Origin: JBPEWY01 sp965224095
Lineage (GTDB): Bacteria; Bacteroidota; Bacteroidia; Flavobacteriales; Flavobacteriaceae
DNA: 64,000 bases
Direction of reading: 5' to 3'
Assembly (NCBI GenBank): GCA_965224095.1
Contig: OZ245039.1
Coordinates: 3,348,001 to 3,412,000 of the forward strand
This document shows, one piece after another, positions 50,482 through 60,100 of the stretch. The notes beneath the pieces were generated by a model, which was given only the letters and a program-made list of their open reading frames with translations, had not been told where the DNA came from and did not search any database. Within the stretch, counting starts at the first letter, position 1; every line of letters starts with the position of its first letter. The position numbers were made by a program, and so were the translations under genes.

Positions 50482-52971
50482 ATGAAATTCAAAGCAAATA
50501 AATGGTTACATGGAATAAGAAGTATCTGCTTTCTCAATCTGTTTGCAATGACTTTTGTTTCAATAACGTATTCACAGATAGGTGTGGGCGCTAATTTTGG
50601 AGTAGAAGCCGATGTATATTCGGGTGATGTTGTTTCGGGAACCGGAACAGACGACTGGTTTTACAATGGCATTAGTGGAGCCGGTGTAATTGATGAAGCA
50701 ACCGCACTAGCTATGGGCTATGCCGCTTTGCTGGCATCGGGAAGCAATATAGAATTTGACCTCAGGCAAAGCCTTCCTAATTTTTCAAGCAATAATGGTT
50801 ATATATGGTATAGCACGCGATACGGACGTGACTATGTAGCCCTGAGTAGCAACGACCAGACAACTTTTTCAGCTGGAAAAAACGGAGATAATCCCACTAC
50901 CGCCTGGAGTATTACTTCCGGTACGGTTCCGGCCAAAACCGATATTGTAGATTCAGGGGTGCATATGCGTAGAGCCGGTGTAAATACCACGGATGATTTA
51001 TGGGTAGATCTTATGATATCCACCTTGTCATCTTCAGGAAACCACTTTATAGATTTTGAGTTGTTCGTGTCGGAAGCTGGTACTTCAGGGGCGAATTTTG
51101 TGAATACAGGAAGCCAGGAAGGACATACCGCCTGGACATTTGCTCCTGACGGAAGTGTGACCACCATTGGTGATATGGTTATCGGTTTTTCTTATAGCGG
51201 CGGTGGCGTTTCAGGTATTGAAGTAAGGCTTTGGGTAGATCGTTCTATTTTTGTTCCGGGGACTTCTCCGGGAGGTACTTCTTCTTTTACATGGGGTACC
51301 AATATAGATGGCGGTTCTACTTATGGGTATGGACAAATTGTTGTCCCGCCAGGGGCATTGCTGAGCAATGTTAATTCCGCATCGGTAACGGCCACTCCCT
51401 GGGGAACCACTAATACCTCAGGCTATTCCCTGAATTATAATAGTAACTATCTGGCCGAAGTAGGTATAAATTTTACACAACTCGGGTTTGACCCAAGATT
51501 GCTTTTTGGTCCGGGAGCGGCCTGTGATTCACCTTTTAGTGCAGTGATTACAAAATCAAGAACGTCCTCTTCCTTTACATCTTCTCTAAAGGATTTTTCC
51601 GGGCCATACGATTTTCTGGGGAGTGCCTCCGGAACACAGGTTAATACGGCCATTGTTACACCGTCGCATTTTGATACCTGTATCTCCGGTGAAACCAAAA
51701 CCTTACAAGCCGAATTTAATTCGGCTTCAGCAGAATACGTTTGGTATTCTCTAACACCGGGAGTGGTATTTCCGGCAAACGGGCTTTCACAGATTTCCGG
51801 AGTAGGGCTCACTTCCGTAACCATTGATACCCCGGGTTCCTATCAGTTGGGAATAGCCCCGTTGCAGGGTTGTACACCGGTTACCGATCCGGATGATATA
51901 ATAAATATATATGCAATACCCTGTGCTGTGACTGATAATTATCAGGCTACAGAGAATATAACACTCCATATAAATGCGTTGAATGGTGTTTTGTTAAATG
52001 ATTTGGACGATGACCCGTCGGATATCCTTACGGTAACATCTACTCCAATATCCGGACCTGCTAACGGATCGGTTGTACTGGCAACAGATGGAAGTTTTAG
52101 CTATACGCCAAATAGTGGTTATACCGGAACGGATTCATTTATATATGAGGTATGCGATCTAAACGGATTATGTGATACGGCAATCGTAAGTATAGAAATT
52201 AATGCAGACAGTGATGGCGATCAGATAATAGACAAAGACGATTTGGACGATGATAATGATGGGATTTCCGATCTGGATGAGTCCTTAGGATCCGACCCTA
52301 ATGCGGATAATGATTCTGATGGAATCCCCAATTATATGGATGCTGATTACTGTACTTTGAATGCTTTTTCGATATGTGCTATTTTAGATACGGATAATGA
52401 TGGATTCCCCAATCATTTGGATCCGGATAGCGACGGAGATGGATGTAACGACGTAATAGAAGCGGGCTTTACGGATGATAATAACGATGGGGTTCTGGCT
52501 GATTTACCTACTTTGGTAAACCTTTCCGGTCAGGTAACGGGAACTAATCTAACCGATGGATATACAACTCCTGATGATCTGAATGCTAATGGGGATTATG
52601 ATTTTTTGGAGCCTGGACAACCCCCAATTATAAACGACGACCCTACGGCCACTGTAGCATTTGCCGGATATGCTGGTAATTTTACGGTTAATGCCGCTTC
52701 TGCAACACTGTTCCAGTGGCAAATCAGTACAGACGGAGGCCTCAATTATGTTGATTTGACGGAAGGAAGCATATACACCGGCGTACAAACGGCAAGTTTG
52801 AGCATAAATCCAACCGAGCTTTCCATGAACACCCATATGTTCAGAGTTATAGTGATTAACGAAGCCTTCAAATGTGATACTTCACGAATATCAAATGCGG
52901 CGGTTTTAACTGTTAAAGTTAGAACGGTGATATCCAATCGAAGGATTACATACCGGGTTAAAAAAAGTTAA
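50482..52971 (+). CDS. Large secreted beta protein with shared C-terminal tail
   Basis: 829 residues from ATG 50482 (a TTG four codons upstream is less likely). Signal peptide region to about residue 30 (VSITYSQ). The first 460 residues are Ser/Gly/Thr-rich beta structure I do not recognise. A cadherin-like/tandem Ig module follows (GVLLNDLDDDPSDILTV... SYTPNSGYTGTDSFIYEV), then DxDxDG thrombospondin-3 type repeats, then an Ig-like stretch. The C-terminus KVRTVISNRRITYRVKKS nearly repeats the end of the next gene's product and is unlike T9SS type A or B signals. Probably cell-surface. It shares an upstream promoter-like motif with the next gene. Confidence 0.8.
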   Translation: MKFKANKWLHGIRSICFLNLFAMTFVSITYSQIGVGANFGVEADVYSGDVVSGTGTDDWFYNGISGAGVIDEATALAMGYAALLASGSNIEFDLRQSLPNFSSNNGYIWYSTRYGRDYVALSSNDQTTFSAGKNGDNPTTAWSITSGTVPAKTDIVDSGVHMRRAGVNTTDDLWVDLMISTLSSSGNHFIDFELFVSEAGTSGANFVNTGSQEGHTAWTFAPDGSVTTIGDMVIGFSYSGGGVSGIEVRLWVDRSIFVPGTSPGGTSSFTWGTNIDGGSTYGYGQIVVPPGALLSNVNSASVTATPWGTTNTSGYSLNYNSNYLAEVGINFTQLGFDPRLLFGPGAACDSPFSAVITKSRTSSSFTSSLKDFSGPYDFLGSASGTQVNTAIVTPSHFDTCISGETKTLQAEFNSASAEYVWYSLTPGVVFPANGLSQISGVGLTSVTIDTPGSYQLGIAPLQGCTPVTDPDDIINIYAIPCAVTDNYQATENITLHINALNGVLLNDLDDDPSDILTVTSTPISGPANGSVVLATDGSFSYTPNSGYTGTDSFIYEVCDLNGLCDTAIVSIEINADSDGDQIIDKDDLDDDNDGISDLDESLGSDPNADNDSDGIPNYMDADYCTLNAFSICAILDTDNDGFPNHLDPDSDGDGCNDVIEAGFTDDNNDGVLADLPTLVNLSGQVTGTNLTDGYTTPDDLNANGDYDFLEPGQPPIINDDPTATVAFAGYAGNFTVNAASATLFQWQISTDGGLNYVDLTEGSIYTGVQTASLSINPTELSMNTHMFRVIVINEAFKCDTSRISNAAVLTVKVRTVISNRRITYRVKKS

Positions 52972-53135
52972 TTATAGATATGCGTATAGTACGTTTCTTT
53001 TGGAGAATAAATGCTCATTAAAATACATACCATGTGGTATTTTTTCTATAGAAAATGATAGTTTTGTAAGTTTTTTACGGTTAAATTATTTTACCATTCA
53101 TCGATAATTTAGCAGTATACAACTAAAACGAGGGG

Positions 53136-53182
53136 TTTCACAACATTCCACTTTTACATGTTAATCGATTATATACTTTTAT
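53136..53182 (+). promoter_or_regulatory. Shared upstream motif, copy 2
   Basis: TTTCACAACATT (53136-53147) and TACTTTTAT (53174-53182), with the same 39-bp offset as copy 1, 52 bp before the gene's ATG. Confidence 0.5.
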
Positions 53183-53233
53183 ATCGCGAAGTATAGTAGC
53201 CCGTAGGGGTTTATCGCATTGATTAATAGCAAA

Positions 53234-56200
53234 ATGAAACCAATTATCCAACTAAAGAGATTTCGTATCTTAGAACGTCCTACATACAGATTATGGATCT
53301 TGTCCATAGGATTCTTGATGACTTTTTTTTCTTCACTGGCACAGGAAACCTTTATCGATAATTTTAACGTTACTTCATACGCTAATAATAATGGTACATT
53401 AAACTGGAGTGGAGACTGGATAGAAAATGATCCGGATGGAGCAGCGGGACCCGTGGGTGATTATGTTGGAATCACAGGTGGAAGACTCTTTCTGCACTGG
53501 GCATTAACAAATTCTGAATCCATACGACGGGAAGCAGACCTTACCGGAGCCGGTACGGCTACATTATCCTTTGACTGGGAAACCGTAGGTTTAGATAATA
53601 ATGAGGATCTCTCCGTACAAATTTCAAATAATGGAGGGGCATCGTATACAACTTTAGCCACGCTGGGAGGAACGGCCACAGGTTCGTTTTCCCAAAATAT
53701 TTTGGCCTATGCCTCTTCCAATACCACCATTAGATTTATCAATACCGGAAACTCCTGGGAGTCCGGAGAATACGTGTATATAGATAATGTAACCATAACT
53801 GCAAACTTCCCGCCATCTATTAGGATTAATGATGTGAGCGTTAATGAGGCCGATGGTACTGCCATATTTACGGTAATCTTATCGAAGGCAGTAGCGGGAG
53901 CTTTTACAGTTAATTATGCAACATTAGATGGGACCGCCACAGCGGGATTCGATTATACTTCTACCAGTGGTACTTTGAATTTTTCAGGTACCTCAGGGGA
54001 AACACATGATATTATAGTACCCATTATTAATGATACGGATCTGGAAGGTACGGACGAAACCTTTCAGGTAAACCTCAGTGGTTTGAGTGATCCCAGTATA
54101 CTGCTGGCCGATGGTTCCGGACTGGGAACCATAGTGGATGATGATTATACTACCAATCAACCTTTGGTATTATTTGATGAATTTGACGGGTATATGGATT
54201 ATGCGGTTACGGCGGGCACTTTCAGAACCTTACCAAACCCTTCGGGCGGTGGAAATGATGCATGTCAGATAACCTCAACATCCAGTAATAATTTAACCAC
54301 CACAATTCCGGCCGGAGCTACCATTGAGAAAGCCTATCTTTTATGGGCGCATTCGGGAGCTACTCCTGATACACAGGTTACGTTTATTGGAAATACGGTA
54401 AATGCCGATAAGGTATATCAGGCACTTTTTGGTACTTCCGGAGCTACCCAAAGTGGTTTAGCCGATGTAACGACTATCATACAAGGATTGGCAAACCCGA
54501 GCACACAATTATATACGGTTACCGATCTTACTATTGATACAAGCGCTACTTATTGCGATGTAGCAGGTGTCCTGGGAGGATGGGCACTGTATATATTTTA
54601 CTCGCATTCAAGTTTACCGGCTTCTACGATTAACTTATATCAGGGATATTTTCCTGATAGATATTCTCCGGCTCCGTTTCAATTTACGTTGGATGGATTT
54701 TATGCTATAGGCGGAAGCGGCTCCAAAACAACCGTTCTTTCCTGGGAGGGAGACCCGAACCTTGATGATGCGGAACTTTTAACGGTAGATACTCCCAGTT
54801 CTTCTCCGCTGGAATTAGTAGGAGATGGAGTAGCGCCCTATCAGAACGTATCGGGAAGTCAAAATCCGTTTAATTCAACATTATTTGATAATACGGTTTC
54901 ACCAATAATAAACAACCCCAACCTTCATGGAGTTGACCTGGATACTTATGACCTTTCTTCCTATATACAGCCCGCCGATAATTCGGTAACCGTAGAGGTA
55001 CAGGTAGGTCAGGATCTGGTAATGTTAGGTTCTGTAATATTAAAAGTACCGTCAAACCTGGTTACGGGAACTGTATTTGAAGATGTAAATTACGGAGGAG
55101 GTGCGGGAAGAAATTTAGCAAGCGCCTCGGGTCAACCCAGCGTGAATACAATAGTGGAGATCTATGATAATTCTTCCTCACTTATTGCAACCGAAACAAC
55201 CGATAGCAATGGTAAATATGTGTTTGCAGGAATGGCTAATGGTTCTTATAGTGTTCGGGTGCCCAATGAAGCAGTTAAATCGTCCAGAACCGGAGGAGAT
55301 ATTTGTAATACATGTATTCCGGTACAAACGTTTCGAACCAATTACTTAGTGAGTACTTTAACCGAAATAACCAATGAAATTGGGGGAGCCAACCCGGCAG
55401 GAGCCGATACGGGAGTGGGCATTCTAGCAGGAGCTCAAACCGTTTCTTCGGTTACAATTGCTAATGAAGGAGTTGTAGGCCTGGACTTTGGGTTTAATTT
55501 TAATACGATTGTAAATACCAATGGAAACGGACAGGGATCACTGGCACAGTTTATTGAAAACAGTAATAATTTAGGAAATGCAGGCCTCGATATAGAAGCA
55601 AACGGTATTTTTGACCCGGCTTCGGGTGAAGATGTATCGGTATTTATGATACCACCTACGGGTGATATACTCGGGAGAACTGCCGATTTAAACTATAATG
55701 CGGGTGTTTTTACAATTAATCAAAATACCTTATTACCATTAATTTCTGATCCTAATACCCATTTAGACGGGCGGACACAAACGGCCTATAGCGGAGATTC
55801 CAATACGGGAAGCACCGGTGGAGGTGAAACCGTGGGAACCGCAGCAACTCTTTTACCCACTATCGCTAACCCTGAAATTCAGGTAGCTGGGAGCACCGTT
55901 ACGGGAGATATTTTCAGGATTGAGGCCGAAGATGTGGTTTTGAGAAATATGGCTTTATATTCAACAAATAATCAGGATGTTATTAATACCGGAGGGACTA
56001 TCGGAGCGTCAAATCCAATAACCATTACTGAAAATCTTATTGGGGTCGATGCTACCGGTGCAGCGCAGAACTCACTGTATGGAATTGAGATAACCGCAGC
56101 TTCAGCAGTTGATATAGATACTAATTATATTGCTCAAAACGGTAGAGGTATTTATGTAAATGGAGGGATCTCTTCAAATATTATTAATAATCATTTCGAT

Positions 56201-57088
56201 ACCAATAACCCAAATGTTAATTGTATTTACGATGCTATTACTCTGGAAACAGGTACCGGGATTCAAATAAGCCGGAACCTGATAGAGAATTCCGGAGCTC
56301 AGGCAATTGATATGGTATTTGGAAGTTATGGAGGAAATACACTGATCGATCAAAATACGATTCGGACCTCCGGGCAAAGTACAGCCGGATGTATTGATCC
56401 GTGGGAAAATTATGGAATTTCTTTAACAGGAAGCAATAATACACTAAGTGGAAATGTCATATATAATAACAGTGGTGCCGGAGTTATTGTGGATGGAGCC
56501 GGTACGGCTAATTTAATCACACAAAATTCCATTTATAACAATGGAACTTCTTCGGACGCTTTGGGAATTGATCTGGGAGTTTCCGGAAGTCAGGGACCTA
56601 ATGGAATTACACTTAACGATTCGGGAGATATTGATTCAGGCCCCAACGGACTAATTAATTTTCCGGTATTTCAAAGCATTACCACAGATGGTATTAACCT
56701 CAAACTTCGGGGCTGGGCTCAACCAGGAACAATCATTGAGCTCTTTATAACCGATATTGCCGAGGGGACCGCAAGTGATGGAGATAATCAATTAGGTTTA
56801 TCAAAAGATTACGGAGAAGGACAGACATACCTAACCACATTAACGGAAGGAAGTGGAGCAGACCTGGCTACGGGTTCCAGTAGTTATGCTGATGCCGATG
56901 GAAATAACGATACAACCAACAAGTTTGAGTTTGTTATTCCCTTACCCGCAGGCGTGGAATTGGCCTCAAAATTAACGGCCACAGGAACTTTAGGAAATAG
57001 CACCTCGGAATTTTCAACCGATGTGATTGTAAAAGTAAATACGGTAATAACCAATAGAAAAATAACATATAGGGTCAAAAAGAATTGA
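53234..57088 (+). CDS. Large secreted Calx-beta/SdrD/beta-helix protein
   Basis: 1284 residues from ATG 53234 (upstream TTG not preferred). Signal peptide ends about SSLAQE. Domains in order: MAM/jelly-roll-like N-terminal region, a Calx-beta domain (about 200-310; VNEADGTAIFTVILS... DDEFD-type ending), an unrecognised beta region, an SdrD B-like domain (VTGTVFEDVNYGG...GKYVFAGMANGSYSVRV), and a right-handed parallel beta-helix (ITITENLIGV, IDTNYIAQNGRGIYVNG, ISRNLIENSG, LSGNVIYNNSG). C-terminus KVNTVITNRKITYRVKKN matches the previous protein in 14 of 18 positions. Likely extracellular/surface; function unknown. Confidence 0.82.
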   Translation: MKPIIQLKRFRILERPTYRLWILSIGFLMTFFSSLAQETFIDNFNVTSYANNNGTLNWSGDWIENDPDGAAGPVGDYVGITGGRLFLHWALTNSESIRREADLTGAGTATLSFDWETVGLDNNEDLSVQISNNGGASYTTLATLGGTATGSFSQNILAYASSNTTIRFINTGNSWESGEYVYIDNVTITANFPPSIRINDVSVNEADGTAIFTVILSKAVAGAFTVNYATLDGTATAGFDYTSTSGTLNFSGTSGETHDIIVPIINDTDLEGTDETFQVNLSGLSDPSILLADGSGLGTIVDDDYTTNQPLVLFDEFDGYMDYAVTAGTFRTLPNPSGGGNDACQITSTSSNNLTTTIPAGATIEKAYLLWAHSGATPDTQVTFIGNTVNADKVYQALFGTSGATQSGLADVTTIIQGLANPSTQLYTVTDLTIDTSATYCDVAGVLGGWALYIFYSHSSLPASTINLYQGYFPDRYSPAPFQFTLDGFYAIGGSGSKTTVLSWEGDPNLDDAELLTVDTPSSSPLELVGDGVAPYQNVSGSQNPFNSTLFDNTVSPIINNPNLHGVDLDTYDLSSYIQPADNSVTVEVQVGQDLVMLGSVILKVPSNLVTGTVFEDVNYGGGAGRNLASASGQPSVNTIVEIYDNSSSLIATETTDSNGKYVFAGMANGSYSVRVPNEAVKSSRTGGDICNTCIPVQTFRTNYLVSTLTEITNEIGGANPAGADTGVGILAGAQTVSSVTIANEGVVGLDFGFNFNTIVNTNGNGQGSLAQFIENSNNLGNAGLDIEANGIFDPASGEDVSVFMIPPTGDILGRTADLNYNAGVFTINQNTLLPLISDPNTHLDGRTQTAYSGDSNTGSTGGGETVGTAATLLPTIANPEIQVAGSTVTGDIFRIEAEDVVLRNMALYSTNNQDVINTGGTIGASNPITITENLIGVDATGAAQNSLYGIEITAASAVDIDTNYIAQNGRGIYVNGGISSNIINNHFDTNNPNVNCIYDAITLETGTGIQISRNLIENSGAQAIDMVFGSYGGNTLIDQNTIRTSGQSTAGCIDPWENYGISLTGSNNTLSGNVIYNNSGAGVIVDGAGTANLITQNSIYNNGTSSDALGIDLGVSGSQGPNGITLNDSGDIDSGPNGLINFPVFQSITTDGINLKLRGWAQPGTIIELFITDIAEGTASDGDNQLGLSKDYGEGQTYLTTLTEGSGADLATGSSSYADADGNNDTTNKFEFVIPLPAGVELASKLTATGTLGNSTSEFSTDVIVKVNTVITNRKITYRVKKN

Positions 57089-57144
57089 TTTAGACGAACC
57101 CCATTAAAATTAACCTACAATAAAGACCTCAAATTATAGTTGCC

Positions 57145-60100
57145 ATGAATACGAAGAAAATTAACCTTAAAAAAGGCATTTTGCTGATAACCCTTTTGTT
57201 GTCAGGAGTTGCGTTTTCACAAACCACGGTCACATTACAGGATCAGTGTAATTGTGAAGTCCTTAGTGGCACCGATGTTTCAGCCGCTGGAGCTACGTCG
57301 CCGGCAGCAGATGTTGGCGATATCTATCTGAACACCAGTACGGGTACTATTTATTTCTGGGATGGAGATTCCTGGGAATTAACCGCAGGAAGTAATCCGC
57401 AGATTCAAAATTTTACTTTTGATGCCATTACAGGGATACTCACCCTGGAGTTGGTAGGCGGTAGTACGCAAACTGCTGATTTATCTTCTCTGCTAACAGA
57501 TACTAACACTACCAATGTTAGTTTAACTGAGGATGGAACCGATTTGATATTAACAGATAGCGATGGAACAGAAGTACGTATAGCATTGGCAGCTTTGGCA
57601 GCAGCTACCGATACCAATACTACAAATGCGAGTTTTGAGGTTATTGGCACTGATTTGGTAATTACTGATAGCGATAACAATACAGTTTCCGTTCCTTTAG
57701 CGGATATTGCAGCCGTTGTTGATACCGACAATCAAGACGCTACTGAGGTTAACTTGAATGGCCCGGTAGATGTTGATGGTGATGGGGTAGACGAAACTAC
57801 GGTTCAGGAAGCAATCGAAGATATTGCCGGAATTACTGAGACCATTACAACTCTGGTTGACAATGGCAACGGCACCTTTACCTATACCAATGAAGACGGT
57901 GTAGCCACCACGTTTGATTCAAAGATCGCTACGGTAGTAGATAATGGCGATGGTACTTATACAATCACGGATGACTTTGGCACTTCGGTAACAATCGATA
58001 CCAATAATACAGTAACGACCCTGGTAGACAACGGCGACGGAAGTTTTACCTATACCTCAGAGGATGGTACGGTAACAACCTTTACCGAGACTCTGAGTAC
58101 CCTAACCGACAACGGAGATGGTACCTTTACCTATACCAATGAAGATGGTGTAGCCACCACGTTTGATTCAAAGATCGCTACGGTAGTAGATAATGGCGAT
58201 GGTACTTATACAATCACCGATGACTTTGGCACCTCGGTAACGATCGATACCAACAATACAGTAACTACCCTGGTAGACAACGGCGACGGAAGCTTTACCT
58301 ATACTTCGGAGGATGGAACGGTGACTACCTTTACCGAGACTTTGAGTACCCTAACCGACAACGGAGATGGTACCTTCACTTATACCAATGAAGATGGTGT
58401 AGCCACCACGTTTGATTCAAAGATCGCTACGGTAGTAGATAATGGCGATGGTACTTATACAATCACCGATGACTTTGGCACTTCGGTAACAATCGATACC
58501 AACAATACGGTAACCACACTAGTCGACAACGGCGACGGAAGTTTTACTTATACCTCAGAGGATGGAACGGTGACAACCTTTACCGAGACCCTGACAACCT
58601 TAGTAGACAATGGCAACGGCACCTTTACCTATACCAATGAAGACGGAGTAGCCACCACGTTTGATTCGAAGATCGCTACGGTAGTAGATAATGGTGATGG
58701 CACTTATACAATCACCGATGATTTTGGTACCTCAGTGGTTATAGATACCAACAATACGGTAACGACCCTGGTAGACAACGGCGACGGAAGCTTTACCTAT
58801 ACTTCGGAGGATGGAACGGTAACAACCTTTACCGAGACCCTGACAACCTTAGTAGACAATGGCAACGGTACCTTTACCTATACCAATGAAGATGGTGTAG
58901 CCACCACGTTTGATTCAAAGATCGCTACGGTAGTAGATAATGGTGATGGTACTTATACAATCACGGATGACTTTGGTACTTCGGTAACGATCGATACCAA
59001 CAATACAGTAACTACACTGGTAGACAACGGCGACGGAAGTTTTACCTATACCTCAGAGGATGGAACGGTAACAACCTTTACCGAGACTTTGAGTACCCTG
59101 GTAGACAACGGAGATGGTACCTTTACCTATACCAATGAAGATGGTGTAGCCACTACGTTTGATTCCAAGATCGCTACGGTAGTAGATAATGGCGATGGTA
59201 CTTATACGATCACGGATGACTTTGGTACTTCGGTAACGATCGATACCAACAATACAGTAACTACACTGGTAGACAACGGCGACGGAAGCTTTACCTATAC
59301 CTCAGAGGATGGTACGGTAACCACTTTCACAGAGACTTTGAGTACCCTTGGAGACAATGGAAACGGTACCTTTACCTATACCAATGAAGACGGTGTAGCC
59401 ACTACGTTTGATTCAAAGATCGCTACGGTAGTAGATAATGGCGATGGTACTTATACAATCACGGATGACTTTGGCACTTCGGTAACGATTGATACCAACA
59501 ATACGGTAACTACCCTGGTAGACAACGGCGACGGAAGTTTTACCTATACTTCGGAGGATGGAACGGTAACAACCTTTACCGAGACTCTGACAACCTTAGT
59601 AGACAATGGCAACGGCACCTTCACTTATACCAATGAAGATGGTGTAGCCACCACGTTTGATTCGAAGATCGCTACGGTAGTAGATAATGGCGATGGTACT
59701 TATACAATCACGGATGACTTTGGTACTTCAGTAACAATCGATACCAATAATACAGTAACTACACTAGTCGACAACGGCGACGGAAGCTTTACCTATACCT
59801 CAGAGGATGGAACGGTAACAACCTTTACCGAGACTCTGACAACCTTAGTAGACAACGGCAACGGCACCTTCACTTATACCAATGAAGATGGTGTAGCCAC
59901 CACGTTTGATTCAAAGATCGCTACGGTAGTAGATAATGGTGATGGTACTTATACAATCACGGATGACTTTGGTACTTCAGTAACAATCGATACCAATAAT
60001 ACAGTAACTACACTAGTCGACAACGGCGACGGAAGTTTTACCTATACTTCGGAGGATGGTACGGTAACTACCTTTACCGAGACTCTGAGTACTCTAACCG

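Noticed and set aside
57405..57731. Minus-strand ORF of 108 codons opposite the start of the giant protein
   Set aside because: Antisense shadow of a Thr/Val/Asp-rich coding region; product is low-complexity Ser/Val with no recognisable start or partner.
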